64,000 nt of DNA from Bog-159 sp963709155 (GTDB lineage Bacteria; Acidobacteriota; Terriglobia; Bryobacterales; Bryobacteraceae): the NCBI GenBank assembly GCA_963709155.1, contig CAVPVD010000007.1:2542001-2606000 (forward strand), read 5' to 3'. This document shows, piece by piece, positions 52,800-60,348 of this stretch. The notes below the pieces were generated by a model. That model made no database searches. It worked only from the letters and a program-made list of their open reading frames with translations, and was not told the origin of the DNA. Each line of letters opens with the position of its first letter. Position 1 is the first letter of the stretch. The position numbers were made by a program, and so were the translations under genes.

Positions 52800-53849
52800 A
52801 TGTCGCATAACGACTTTGTATCCGTCACAATCGTAACGTATAACAGCGGCCGTTTTATCAAGAGATGCCTGGAATCGGTGCTCGAACAGCGCTACCCGAA
52901 TAAGGAAGTCATAGTAATCGACAACGCCTCGACCGACGGCACCATCGACATCCTGGAACAGTTCGAAGACCGCTGCCAGATCATTTACAACGAGGAAAAC
53001 GTCGGGTTTGCCGCCGCTCAGAACCAGGCCATCGGGCTGTCTAGCGGCTACTGGGTTCTGACCCTGAATCCGGACGTGCTGCTGCTGCCGAATTTCATCC
53101 AGGCGCTGGCGGACGCGGGTAACTTCGATCCGAACATCGGCACCGTCTGCGGGAAACTGCTGACCATGTCGGCCACTTTCGAGATCCCCGCCAAGCCCGT
53201 GGTGGACTCTACCGGCATTTACTTCAACCCCATGCTGCGGCACCTCGACCGCGGCAGCCAGGAAGTGGACAACGGCCACTATCTGCAATATGAGTACGTC
53301 TTCGGCGCTACCGCGGCGGCCGCGCTGTACCGCCGTGAAATGATCGACGACATCTCCCTCGACGGGGAGTTCTTCGACTCCGATTTCTTCGTTTACCGGG
53401 AAGACGCGGACGTGGCTTGGCGCGCGCAGTTGATGGGTTGGAAATGTATTTATGTGCCGTACGCGCGCGGCTATCACGTGCGCAAAGTGCTGCCTGGGAA
53501 TCGCGGCGCGCTGCCCCCCGAAATCAACATGCACTCGGTGAAAAACCGGTTCCTGATGCGGATCAAGAATATTTCGCCGGATCTCTACCGGCGGAACATC
53601 TTCTCGATTACTCTGCGGGATATCACGGTGGTGATGTGCTGCCTGATGTGGGAGCATTCATCGCTGCGGGCCTTCTGGTTCCTGGGGCGCAACTGGCGGC
53701 GGGTGATGGCCAAGCGCGCGGAGATCCAGAGAAGGCGCCGCGTGGATCATGCCTACATCGCCAGTTGGTTCAAATACGAACCGGTGAGCGTTAAGGCGCC
53801 CAAGAAAGCGCCGCGGCTGGTATCGCGATCCCAAGCGGCGAAGACGTAG
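52800..53849 (+). CDS. GT2 family glycosyltransferase (rhamnosyltransferase-like)
   Basis: A 349-residue GT2 enzyme: VSVTIVTYNSGRFIKRCLES, VIDNASTDGTIDIL, LNPDVLLLPNFIQAL and FFVYREDADVAWRAQLMG. The C-terminus is basic (KRAEIQRRRRVDHA, KAPKKAPR). The DxD-like motif LNPDV and the EDAD acid-base motif support activity. It adds another sugar to the surface glycan. Confidence 0.87.
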   Translation: MSHNDFVSVTIVTYNSGRFIKRCLESVLEQRYPNKEVIVIDNASTDGTIDILEQFEDRCQIIYNEENVGFAAAQNQAIGLSSGYWVLTLNPDVLLLPNFIQALADAGNFDPNIGTVCGKLLTMSATFEIPAKPVVDSTGIYFNPMLRHLDRGSQEVDNGHYLQYEYVFGATAAAALYRREMIDDISLDGEFFDSDFFVYREDADVAWRAQLMGWKCIYVPYARGYHVRKVLPGNRGALPPEINMHSVKNRFLMRIKNISPDLYRRNIFSITLRDITVVMCCLMWEHSSLRAFWFLGRNWRRVMAKRAEIQRRRRVDHAYIASWFKYEPVSVKAPKKAPRLVSRSQAAKT

Positions 53850-53868
53850 GTTCGCCTGGCGGCGAAGA

Positions 53869-54981
53869 TTGCCAGAACCTGGGATCCAGAATCCAGCACC
53901 TTCCCTGCGCATTGCCATCCTCGGCACGCGCGGTATTCCGGCACAGTATGGCGGATTCGAAACCTTTGCGGAAGAGCTTTCCATACGGCTAGCCGCGCGC
54001 GGTCATGGGGTGGTCGTCTACTGCCGCGAGCGGCCGCTCGAAGCCGTCTATCGCGGCGTGCGCCTGCGGTATCTCCCCACCATCCGGCATAAATACCTCG
54101 ATACCATTGCGCATACGTTCGTTTCGACGCTCCACCTGCTCGCCCACCGCGCCGACGTCGCACTATATTGCAACGGCGCCAACGCGATCTTCACCGCCTT
54201 TCCGCGCCTCTTCGGCATGCCGGTGGCGCTGAACGTGGACGGCCTGGAGCGCAAGCGCAAGAAGTGGAATCGCGCCGCGAAAGCCTGGTACCTGGTTTCC
54301 GAGCGGCTCGCGACCTTTCTGCCAAACGAAGTGGTGACCGATGCGCGCGCCATTCAGGACTACTACCGGCAGCGTTATCGAAAGCGCACCCGCTTCATTC
54401 CGTATGGCGCGGAGACCGGCAAGGTGGCCACCACGGCGGCCTTGACGAAGCTGGGGCTGGAGCCGGGGCGCTACTTTCTGTACGTGAGCCGGATGGAGCC
54501 GGAAAATCACGCCTTGCAGGTGCGGCAGGCATTCGAGCGGGTGCGCACGGATATGAAGCTGGCCCTGATCGGAGACGCGCCCTACGCGCGCGATTACATC
54601 CGGCAGGTGCGCGAGACGGAGGACCCTCGCATCGTAATCCCGGGAGCGATTTATGGGCAGGGATACCACGAACTGGACTCCCACTGCTTCGCCTATATTC
54701 ACGCCACCGAGGTGGGCGGCACGCATCCGGCCTTGATCGAAGCCATGGGACGCGGTGCGCTAGTGCTCTACCGCGATACGCCGGAGAATGCCGAGGTCGC
54801 TGGGGATGCCGGAATTCCATTCGGCGACGACCTGGCCGGGAAACTCCAGCAGGCGCTGGCGATGAGCGAGGCCGACCGGCAAGCGTTGCGCCGGCGTGCG
54901 TTCGAGCGGGTGGCGCGCGACTACTGCTGGGATGCGGTGGCGACGGCTTACGAAAACCTGTTCCAATCGATAATGAGATGA
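53869..54981 (+). CDS. DUF1972/GT4 family glycosyltransferase
   Basis: A 370-residue enzyme with a DUF1972 N-terminus (IAILGTRGIPAQYGGFETFA) and a GT-B C-terminal half (RYFLYVSRMEPENHALQVRQ and HATEVGGTHPALIEAMGRGA). Family members transfer rhamnose or related sugars in O-antigen clusters. The start is TTG at 53869, 19 nt after the stop of the GT2 gene. Its stop overlaps the start of alr as ATGA, so polysaccharide and cell-wall genes are translationally linked. Confidence 0.86.
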   Translation: MPEPGIQNPAPSLRIAILGTRGIPAQYGGFETFAEELSIRLAARGHGVVVYCRERPLEAVYRGVRLRYLPTIRHKYLDTIAHTFVSTLHLLAHRADVALYCNGANAIFTAFPRLFGMPVALNVDGLERKRKKWNRAAKAWYLVSERLATFLPNEVVTDARAIQDYYRQRYRKRTRFIPYGAETGKVATTAALTKLGLEPGRYFLYVSRMEPENHALQVRQAFERVRTDMKLALIGDAPYARDYIRQVRETEDPRIVIPGAIYGQGYHELDSHCFAYIHATEVGGTHPALIEAMGRGALVLYRDTPENAEVAGDAGIPFGDDLAGKLQQALAMSEADRQALRRRAFERVARDYCWDAVATAYENLFQSIMR

Positions 54982-56108
54982 TGCGGCCGCCCTATCGCTC
55001 TTATGTATTGGTCTCGCTCGATCGGATTGCCCGCAACTATCGAAATGTGCGCGCGGCCGTGGGTACGGGCGTCGAAGTGATGGCGGTCGTGAAAGCGGAC
55101 GCTTACGGGCACGGGGCGCTGGCGGTATCGCGCCGGCTCATCCGCGAGGGCGCCAAATGGCTGGCCGTCAGCTCGGTGGATGAAGGCGTGACGCTGCGCC
55201 TGGCCGGGGTCGCGGCGCGCATCCTGGTGATGGCCGGGTTTCTGCCGCAGGAGAGGGACGCGGTGGTGGAGTACGATCTCACACCTACGGCGCACTCGCT
55301 GGCGGACATCGCGGAATTGGATCGCATGGCGGAACGCGCGGGGCAACCGCTCGTCTTTCACTTAAAGATCGACAGCGGCATGGGAAGGCTGGGCACGCGC
55401 GCGCAGCCGGATGAAATCGTCGCCGCGCTAAGCGCTTTGCGGCATGCGCGCATCGAGGGACTGATGACGCACTTCGCATCGGCGGCGGATTTCACATCGC
55501 ACCAGACCGACCAGCAGGTAGCCCGGTTTGAAGCCTGTCTGGCGGCCGTGCGGGACGCCGGCATCCAGGTAGATTGTGTGCATACATCCAGCACCAATGC
55601 GATCGGCTATGGGCGGAAAGATGCGTGGCACAATATGGTGCGTGCCGGTCACGCTTTATACGGCTATGTCTCGCCCCCGCGTGGAGCGGGGCCCGCGCAG
55701 ATCCTGGACGTGCAGCCGGCGCTCACCTGGAAGGCGAAGATTCTGGCCGTGAAAGAGATTCCTGAGGGAACCCTGGTGGGCTACGGCGGGACATTCCGCG
55801 CGCCGGCGGCCATGCGCATCGCGATTCTGGGCGCCGGCTACGCGGATGGCGTGTTCCACAGGCTCTCGAATCGCGGGAAGGCGATCGCGGCGGGGCAGAT
55901 CGTCCCGATCGTGGGCACCATCTCGATGGATCTCACCACCATCGATATCAGCGGGGTGCCTGAATTACAGCCCGGAGACGATGTGACGCTGTTGGGGGCG
56001 GAGGGCGAGGCGCGGCTCGATGCGCAGCAGATCGCGCGCGTGGCGGGGACGATTTCATACAACATCCTGTCGAGCATCAGCGCGCGCGTGCGGCGAGTGT
56101 ACGTGTGA
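54978..56108 (+). CDS. alr: Alanine racemase
   Basis: A 376-residue PLP-dependent fold-type III enzyme converting L- to D-alanine for peptidoglycan. The cofactor lysine is K39 in MAVVKADAYGHGALA. FHLKIDSGMGRLG and MTHFASAAD mark the barrel, VGYGGTFRAP carries the catalytic tyrosine, and IVGTISMDLTTIDIS is conserved. The ATG at 54978 overlaps the upstream stop (ATGA); the open frame extends further 5' in a shadow reading frame only. An unusual last gene for a polysaccharide operon. Confidence 0.94.
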   Translation: MMRPPYRSYVLVSLDRIARNYRNVRAAVGTGVEVMAVVKADAYGHGALAVSRRLIREGAKWLAVSSVDEGVTLRLAGVAARILVMAGFLPQERDAVVEYDLTPTAHSLADIAELDRMAERAGQPLVFHLKIDSGMGRLGTRAQPDEIVAALSALRHARIEGLMTHFASAADFTSHQTDQQVARFEACLAAVRDAGIQVDCVHTSSTNAIGYGRKDAWHNMVRAGHALYGYVSPPRGAGPAQILDVQPALTWKAKILAVKEIPEGTLVGYGGTFRAPAAMRIAILGAGYADGVFHRLSNRGKAIAAGQIVPIVGTISMDLTTIDISGVPELQPGDDVTLLGAEGEARLDAQQIARVAGTISYNILSSISARVRRVYV

Positions 56109-56143
56109 GATGTGATAAGGTGCGGGCGGGAGGAGCGATTCCG

Positions 56144-57163
56144 ATGCAAAGATCTTTTATTTTGGCGGGCGCGGTTGCGGCCATGGTTTTCGCCGCGCTG
56201 GCGCAGTCCGGTAGCGGCCCTTACAAGGTGTTGAGGACCGTCAAAGTAGGCGGCGCGGGCGGTTACGATTACGTCTACGCGGATGTTGGCGGACGCCGGT
56301 TATATATTCCGCGCCCGGGTGCGGCCGACGTTGCCCGGATCTCGGTCTTCGATCTGGATTCGCTGGCCCCGGTTGGCGAGATTCCCAAGGCCAACGCGCG
56401 CGGCGTGGCCGTCGATCCTAAGTCGCATCATGGCTTCGGGAGCAGTAAGCCGGTGGTGATGTGGGATTCAAAGACGCTGGCCGTGATCAAGACCATCGAT
56501 GTGGAAGGCCGGCCGGACGGCATTATGTTCGATCCGTTCAACGCCCGTGTGTGGGTCTTCAGCCACGCCGCGCCGAACGCCACCGTGATTGACGCCAAGG
56601 AAGGATCGGTGGTGGGCACGGTCGATCTGGGCGGAGCTCCGGAGCAGGCGGTCAGCGACGGCAAGGGTCATATCTGGGTCGATATTGAGGATAAGGACAA
56701 CGTCGCCGCAGTGGACGCCAAGACCCTGAAAGTGACGGCGCACTACGAATTGGCCGGCAAAGGCAAAGGGCCCGGAGGGCTGGCGCTGGATGAGAAGCGT
56801 CACATTCTGTTTGTGGCCTGCCACGAACCGGCGGTCATGGTAATCCTGAATGCCAACGACGGCCAAATCGTGACCACCCTGCCGATCGGCAACGGCGTGG
56901 ATGGCGCGGGCTTCAATCCGAAGACGGGGGAGGCGTTCAGTTCGCAGGGCGACGGCACGCTAACCGTGATCAAGGCCACCGGGCCAGCCAGCTTCGCGGT
57001 GGAACAAACGGTAACCACGAAGGCCGGGGCGCGGACCATGACCATCGACACCAAAACGGACCGGGTCTTTTCGATCACCGGGGATTTTGCTCCCCCGCAA
57101 CCCGGACAGCGGCGCGGAGCGATGGCGCCGGATTCGTTCGCCATCATCGAGATCGGAAAATAA
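56144..57163 (+). CDS. Exported YncE-like beta-propeller protein
   Basis: A 339-residue exported protein (signal peptide MQRSFILAGAVAAMVFAALA) with a seven-bladed YncE/NHL-like propeller: repeats such as GGRRLYIPRPGAADVARISV, VAVDPKSHHG, VIDAKEGSVVGTV and VTTLPIGNGVDGAG. The start at 56144 has GGGAGGAG at good spacing; the open frame extends 13 codons upstream. Function is unknown; such propellers bind ligands or DNA or protein at the envelope. Confidence 0.82.
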   Translation: MQRSFILAGAVAAMVFAALAQSGSGPYKVLRTVKVGGAGGYDYVYADVGGRRLYIPRPGAADVARISVFDLDSLAPVGEIPKANARGVAVDPKSHHGFGSSKPVVMWDSKTLAVIKTIDVEGRPDGIMFDPFNARVWVFSHAAPNATVIDAKEGSVVGTVDLGGAPEQAVSDGKGHIWVDIEDKDNVAAVDAKTLKVTAHYELAGKGKGPGGLALDEKRHILFVACHEPAVMVILNANDGQIVTTLPIGNGVDGAGFNPKTGEAFSSQGDGTLTVIKATGPASFAVEQTVTTKAGARTMTIDTKTDRVFSITGDFAPPQPGQRRGAMAPDSFAIIEIGK

Positions 57164-57372
57164 GCGGCCGGTTGGAACAAATGTGCGACCCCGCGTGGGG
57201 CCACGTCGAAAACACAATTGGAGGGCGGGCAATCATGCCCACAGCCGCCTTTTCAGGCGGCCAAGCCGACTCGAAAGCCGGCTGCGGCCAGGATTGGCCG
57301 CCCCCCATTGAGGACAGGCCCGCTGCAAGCAATGGGGTCTCAGGGTAGCGTGCCGGCGGGACTTTTAAGGCC
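57164..57372 (+). repeat. Composite hairpin-module repeat copy
   Basis: Contains ggccggttggaacaaatgtg, a tgcgaccccgcgtggggc block, gggcgggcaatcatgcccac, gccgccttttcaggcggc, aagccgactcgaaagccgg, cggccaggattggccg and gccggcgggacttttaa. The order matches 62850-63130 and, reversed, 14915-15181. A stretch unlike the other copies (about 57310-57345) replaces the taacttattgagcgg segment. Confidence 0.8.
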
Positions 57373-57380
57373 GCTCAATT

Positions 57381-57776
57381 TCAGCCGAAAGTGATCAGCC
57401 GGTGGTCCTTCAGGATGCAGCGGTCCATGACCACCATCAAGCCGGCGCCCGCGGCCTTCTGCGCGGCTTCCGGGTGCTCGATGCCCTCCTGCATCCAGAC
57501 CGCGCGCGCGCCGATGCGGATAGCCGCGTCCACGATCTCCGGCACGAATTCCGCCCGGCGAAAAATATCGACGATGTCCACCCGTCCGGCGATGCTGTCG
57601 AGGTCCGGATAACATTTCTCGCCGAGCACTTCCTGCTCGAACGGATTCACGGGAATGATGCGGTAACCGTTGCGTTGCATGTACTGCGCGACACCGAAGC
57701 TGGGACGGAAGCGTTTGTTCGAAAGCCCCACCACGGCGATGGTGCGGCTGGTTTTCAACAATTCGGGAATCGTCAT
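57381..57776 (-). CDS. CoA-binding domain protein (YccU-like)
   Basis: A 131-residue Rossmann-fold CoA-binding protein: RTIAVVGLSNKRFRPSFGVA, IIPVNPFEQEVLGEKCYPDL, VDIVDIFRRAEFVPEIVDAA and AVWMQEGIEHPEAA. It matches the YccU family of small CoA-binding proteins of unknown role. The start overlaps rluB by 4 nt, so it is the last gene of the scpA operon. Confidence 0.88.
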   Translation of the reverse strand: MTIPELLKTSRTIAVVGLSNKRFRPSFGVAQYMQRNGYRIIPVNPFEQEVLGEKCYPDLDSIAGRVDIVDIFRRAEFVPEIVDAAIRIGARAVWMQEGIEHPEAAQKAAGAGLMVVMDRCILKDHRLITFG

Positions 57777-58507
57777 CGCTTCGCCTGTTTGGTGGCCGCC
57801 TTGCGGAAGCGTTCCACTTCTTCGGCAGTCAGGTAGCGGAATTCCCCAGGCTTGAGCGGCCCCAGTTCCAGGAACCCGATGCGGACGCGTTTCAGCTTTT
57901 CGACCAGGCGGCCGAAATGCTTGAACATCTCCCTGATTTGATTCTTACGGCCCTCCGTCAGGCGGACTTCATACCAGGGATTCTGCGCGCGATACATCAG
58001 CTTCAGACCGGCCGGCGCCGTGCGCCGCCCGCCCAGCGGCACGCCCTCGCGGAATTGTTGCTCCTGCTCGGGCGTCAGCAAACCGTTGACTTTTACCAGG
58101 TAGGTTTTCGGGATATGCGAGGAAGCGGAGGTGATGGCGTTGGCCAGTTCGCCATCGTTGGTGAGCAGCAGGAGCCCCTCGCTGGCATAATCCAGACGGC
58201 CCACCGGGTACACCCGTTCCTTGATGCCGCGTACCAGGTCCATCACGGTGGGACGGCCTTCGGGGTCGGAGACGGTGGTCATGACCCCGTGCGGTTTATG
58301 AAGTGCGATCGAAATCAGGTGTTTGGGCTGGCGCAGCAGCTTTCCGTCCACCTTGATGTGATCGCGATCGAGATCCGCCTTGCTGCCGAGTTCGGTAATA
58401 ATTGCGCCGTTGACCGTGACGCGGCCTTCCTGAATGATCTCCTCCGCCTTACGGCGGGAAGCGATACCCGCGCGCGAGAGAATCTTCTGGAGTCTTTCCT
58501 CCGGCAT
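57773..58507 (-). CDS. rluB: Ribosomal large-subunit pseudouridine synthase B-type
   Basis: A 244-residue RluB/RsuA-type synthase. An S4 domain (EERLQKILSRAGIASRRKAE) precedes the pseudouridine synthase domain with PVGRLDYASEGLLLLTNDGE (catalytic Asp) and EGRKNQIREMFKHFGR. It modifies 23S rRNA (probably U2605 as in RluB). The start overlaps the scpB stop by 1 nt and the stop overlaps the CoA-binding gene, so all four genes form an operon. Confidence 0.93.
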   Translation of the reverse strand: MPEERLQKILSRAGIASRRKAEEIIQEGRVTVNGAIITELGSKADLDRDHIKVDGKLLRQPKHLISIALHKPHGVMTTVSDPEGRPTVMDLVRGIKERVYPVGRLDYASEGLLLLTNDGELANAITSASSHIPKTYLVKVNGLLTPEQEQQFREGVPLGGRRTAPAGLKLMYRAQNPWYEVRLTEGRKNQIREMFKHFGRLVEKLKRVRIGFLELGPLKPGEFRYLTAEEVERFRKAATKQAKR

Positions 58508-59370
58508 CAGCTCGGGTCCAGTGGCGGCGCGGGGGTGGGCGCCGGCTCAGGCACGTCTGCCGTATCGCCGTCGATGGCCATGCGGCGGATTTCCTCAAAT
58601 TCCTTCAGCGACGGCAGTTCGGTCAAATCCTTCAGCCCGAATTGCACCAGGAAGTCCCGGGTAGTTTTATAGAGGATCGGTTTGCCGATTACGTTCTTGC
58701 GTCCTGCCGCGGCGATCAGTTTGCGATCCAGCAGGGTTTTCAAGACGCCCGCGCCCTGCACACCGCGGATTTCCATAATCTCGGGCGCAGTCACGGGTTG
58801 CTTGTAGGCGATCACAGCCAGCGTCTCCAGCGCCGGTAGCGACAGCTTCAGCGGCGGTTTCAGGCTGCGGACGAAGTTGCGGACCGTTTCATGGTGTTCC
58901 GGCTTGGTCGTCATCTTGTAGCCGCCGGCCACCTCGCGCATGGTTACACCATGTTCGGGCTTGTCGTATTCCGCTACCAGCTCATCTAGAAGGATCTGCA
59001 CGCGCTCACGGGGCTGGTTGAGGGCCACCGCAATCTGTGCCAGGGAAAGTGGCTCTTCGGTGATGTAGACCACGGCCTCCAGCAGGGCCTTTAGCTGCGA
59101 ATCTTCGGACGAAGCCGCAGTGGGCGCTTCCACCCCGGCCAGCAAATCGTCCGTAGCCACGGACTCCGCTCCGCCGGACTCCGCGCCGACGCCGGTCTCT
59201 ACCGTGGCGCCATCGCTTTCCGCAGCGCCGCCTTCCGGATCGCTGCCCTCGGGTTCGGCGTCGGGAATCACCTCAACCTCCGCGCCCGCCGCGTCGCCCT
59301 CAACTTCGGAACCAGGCACAGCTTCCCCTTCGGGCGTCTCCGTATCTTTCTCTAACTGCAACTCTTCCAT
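58507..59370 (-). CDS. scpB: Segregation and condensation protein B
   Basis: A 287-residue ScpB with an unusually long N-terminal region (about 95 residues) very rich in Glu, Gly, Asp and Ala, before the winged-helix ScpB core: LKALLEAVVYITEEPLSLAQ, GYKMTTKPEHHETV, LSLPALETLAVIAYKQPVTA and IRGVQGAGVLKTLLDRKL. ScpB is the kleisin partner that works with ScpA and SMC in chromosome condensation. It follows scpA by 2 nt. Confidence 0.93.
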   Translation of the reverse strand: MEELQLEKDTETPEGEAVPGSEVEGDAAGAEVEVIPDAEPEGSDPEGGAAESDGATVETGVGAESGGAESVATDDLLAGVEAPTAASSEDSQLKALLEAVVYITEEPLSLAQIAVALNQPRERVQILLDELVAEYDKPEHGVTMREVAGGYKMTTKPEHHETVRNFVRSLKPPLKLSLPALETLAVIAYKQPVTAPEIMEIRGVQGAGVLKTLLDRKLIAAAGRKNVIGKPILYKTTRDFLVQFGLKDLTELPSLKEFEEIRRMAIDGDTADVPEPAPTPAPPLDPS

Positions 59371-59372
59371 CG

Positions 59373-60158
59373 CTACCGGTATTCCCTCTCGATTGCCATC
59401 GCCGGCTGATCCGCCGCAAACACTTCGTCGAACATGCGGTGCCTGCGCAGCACGATCTCGCCGAATAAATCCGTCTGCGCCACCAAAACCGCCTGCTGCT
59501 TCACCATCTCCAGGACCGCCAGGAACAGCGCGATCATGGCCCTCCGGGTGCGCTGCTCCGCGAAAACCCGCATAATGTAGACGGGCTCGTTCTCGCCCGC
59601 CTCCACGAACAGCGATTTCAGCCGCAAAATCATTTTTCCTACGCTGGTCTCTTCTTCGGATACCTCATAGACCGGCCGGTTCTTGGCACGTTCCAGCAGT
59701 TCACCGAAGGCCTTCACCAGGTCGAAAAGCGTGATCGCCAGCCCCGGGTCTTCGTCGTCGGAAGCGAACTTCGCGATCTGCGGATTCGACCAGACGTTCT
59801 CCTCCAACATGCGTTTCTGCTGCAGCATCTCCGCGGCGTTCTTGAACTTCTCATGCTCCAGGAGCTTCTCGACCAGTTCCTGGCGCGGGTCCTCCTCCGG
59901 GTTATCCTTGGCCAACTCCGGATCGCGCGGCAGCAACATGCGCGACTTGATGTGGATCAGGGTGGCCGCCATGTACACGAATTCCGCACCCAGATCGATA
60001 TCTAACTCGCGCGCCTTGTCCATGTACGCCAGGTACTGCGATGTGATGGTAGCAATGGGGATATCTTTGATTTCGATCTGCTGTTTGCGGATCAAATCCA
60101 GCAACAGATCGAGAGGTCCGTCATAGCGTTCCAGGTGGACGTTTAAAGGCGAAGACAC
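59373..60158 (-). CDS. scpA: Segregation and condensation protein A
   Basis: A 261-residue kleisin. The N-terminus is NVHLERYDGPLDLLLDLIRK (the ScpA start), followed by DIPIATITSQYLAYM and FVYMAATLIHIKSRMLLP. The C-terminal winged helix (VLEMVKQQAVLVAQTDLFGE) is typical. It bridges SMC heads in the chromosome segregation complex. It is the first gene of the scpA-scpB-rluB-CoA-binding operon. Confidence 0.94.
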   Translation of the reverse strand: MSSPLNVHLERYDGPLDLLLDLIRKQQIEIKDIPIATITSQYLAYMDKARELDIDLGAEFVYMAATLIHIKSRMLLPRDPELAKDNPEEDPRQELVEKLLEHEKFKNAAEMLQQKRMLEENVWSNPQIAKFASDDEDPGLAITLFDLVKAFGELLERAKNRPVYEVSEEETSVGKMILRLKSLFVEAGENEPVYIMRVFAEQRTRRAMIALFLAVLEMVKQQAVLVAQTDLFGEIVLRRHRMFDEVFAADQPAMAIEREYR

Positions 60159-60348
60159 CGTACTTCACGATATCACGGATGGGGGTGCGGCCCGCTGGCA
60201 CGCGGGTCTAATCAGCATCCGCGCTGTTACTTTCGCCGCGACTGTTCCAGTACTTTCCGACGAGCCGCGCCTAAGGAATATGTTATGAAACGTGCATATG
60301 CGGCGGTATAATAACGTACATGTTTTTCGGCCCGTGGAGGGGCTGTGG

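Noticed and set aside
54168..54977. Long N-terminal extension of alanine racemase through the preceding glycosyltransferase
   Set aside because: The extension is the shadow frame of the GT4 gene; the alr family start is at 54978 with an ATGA overlap.
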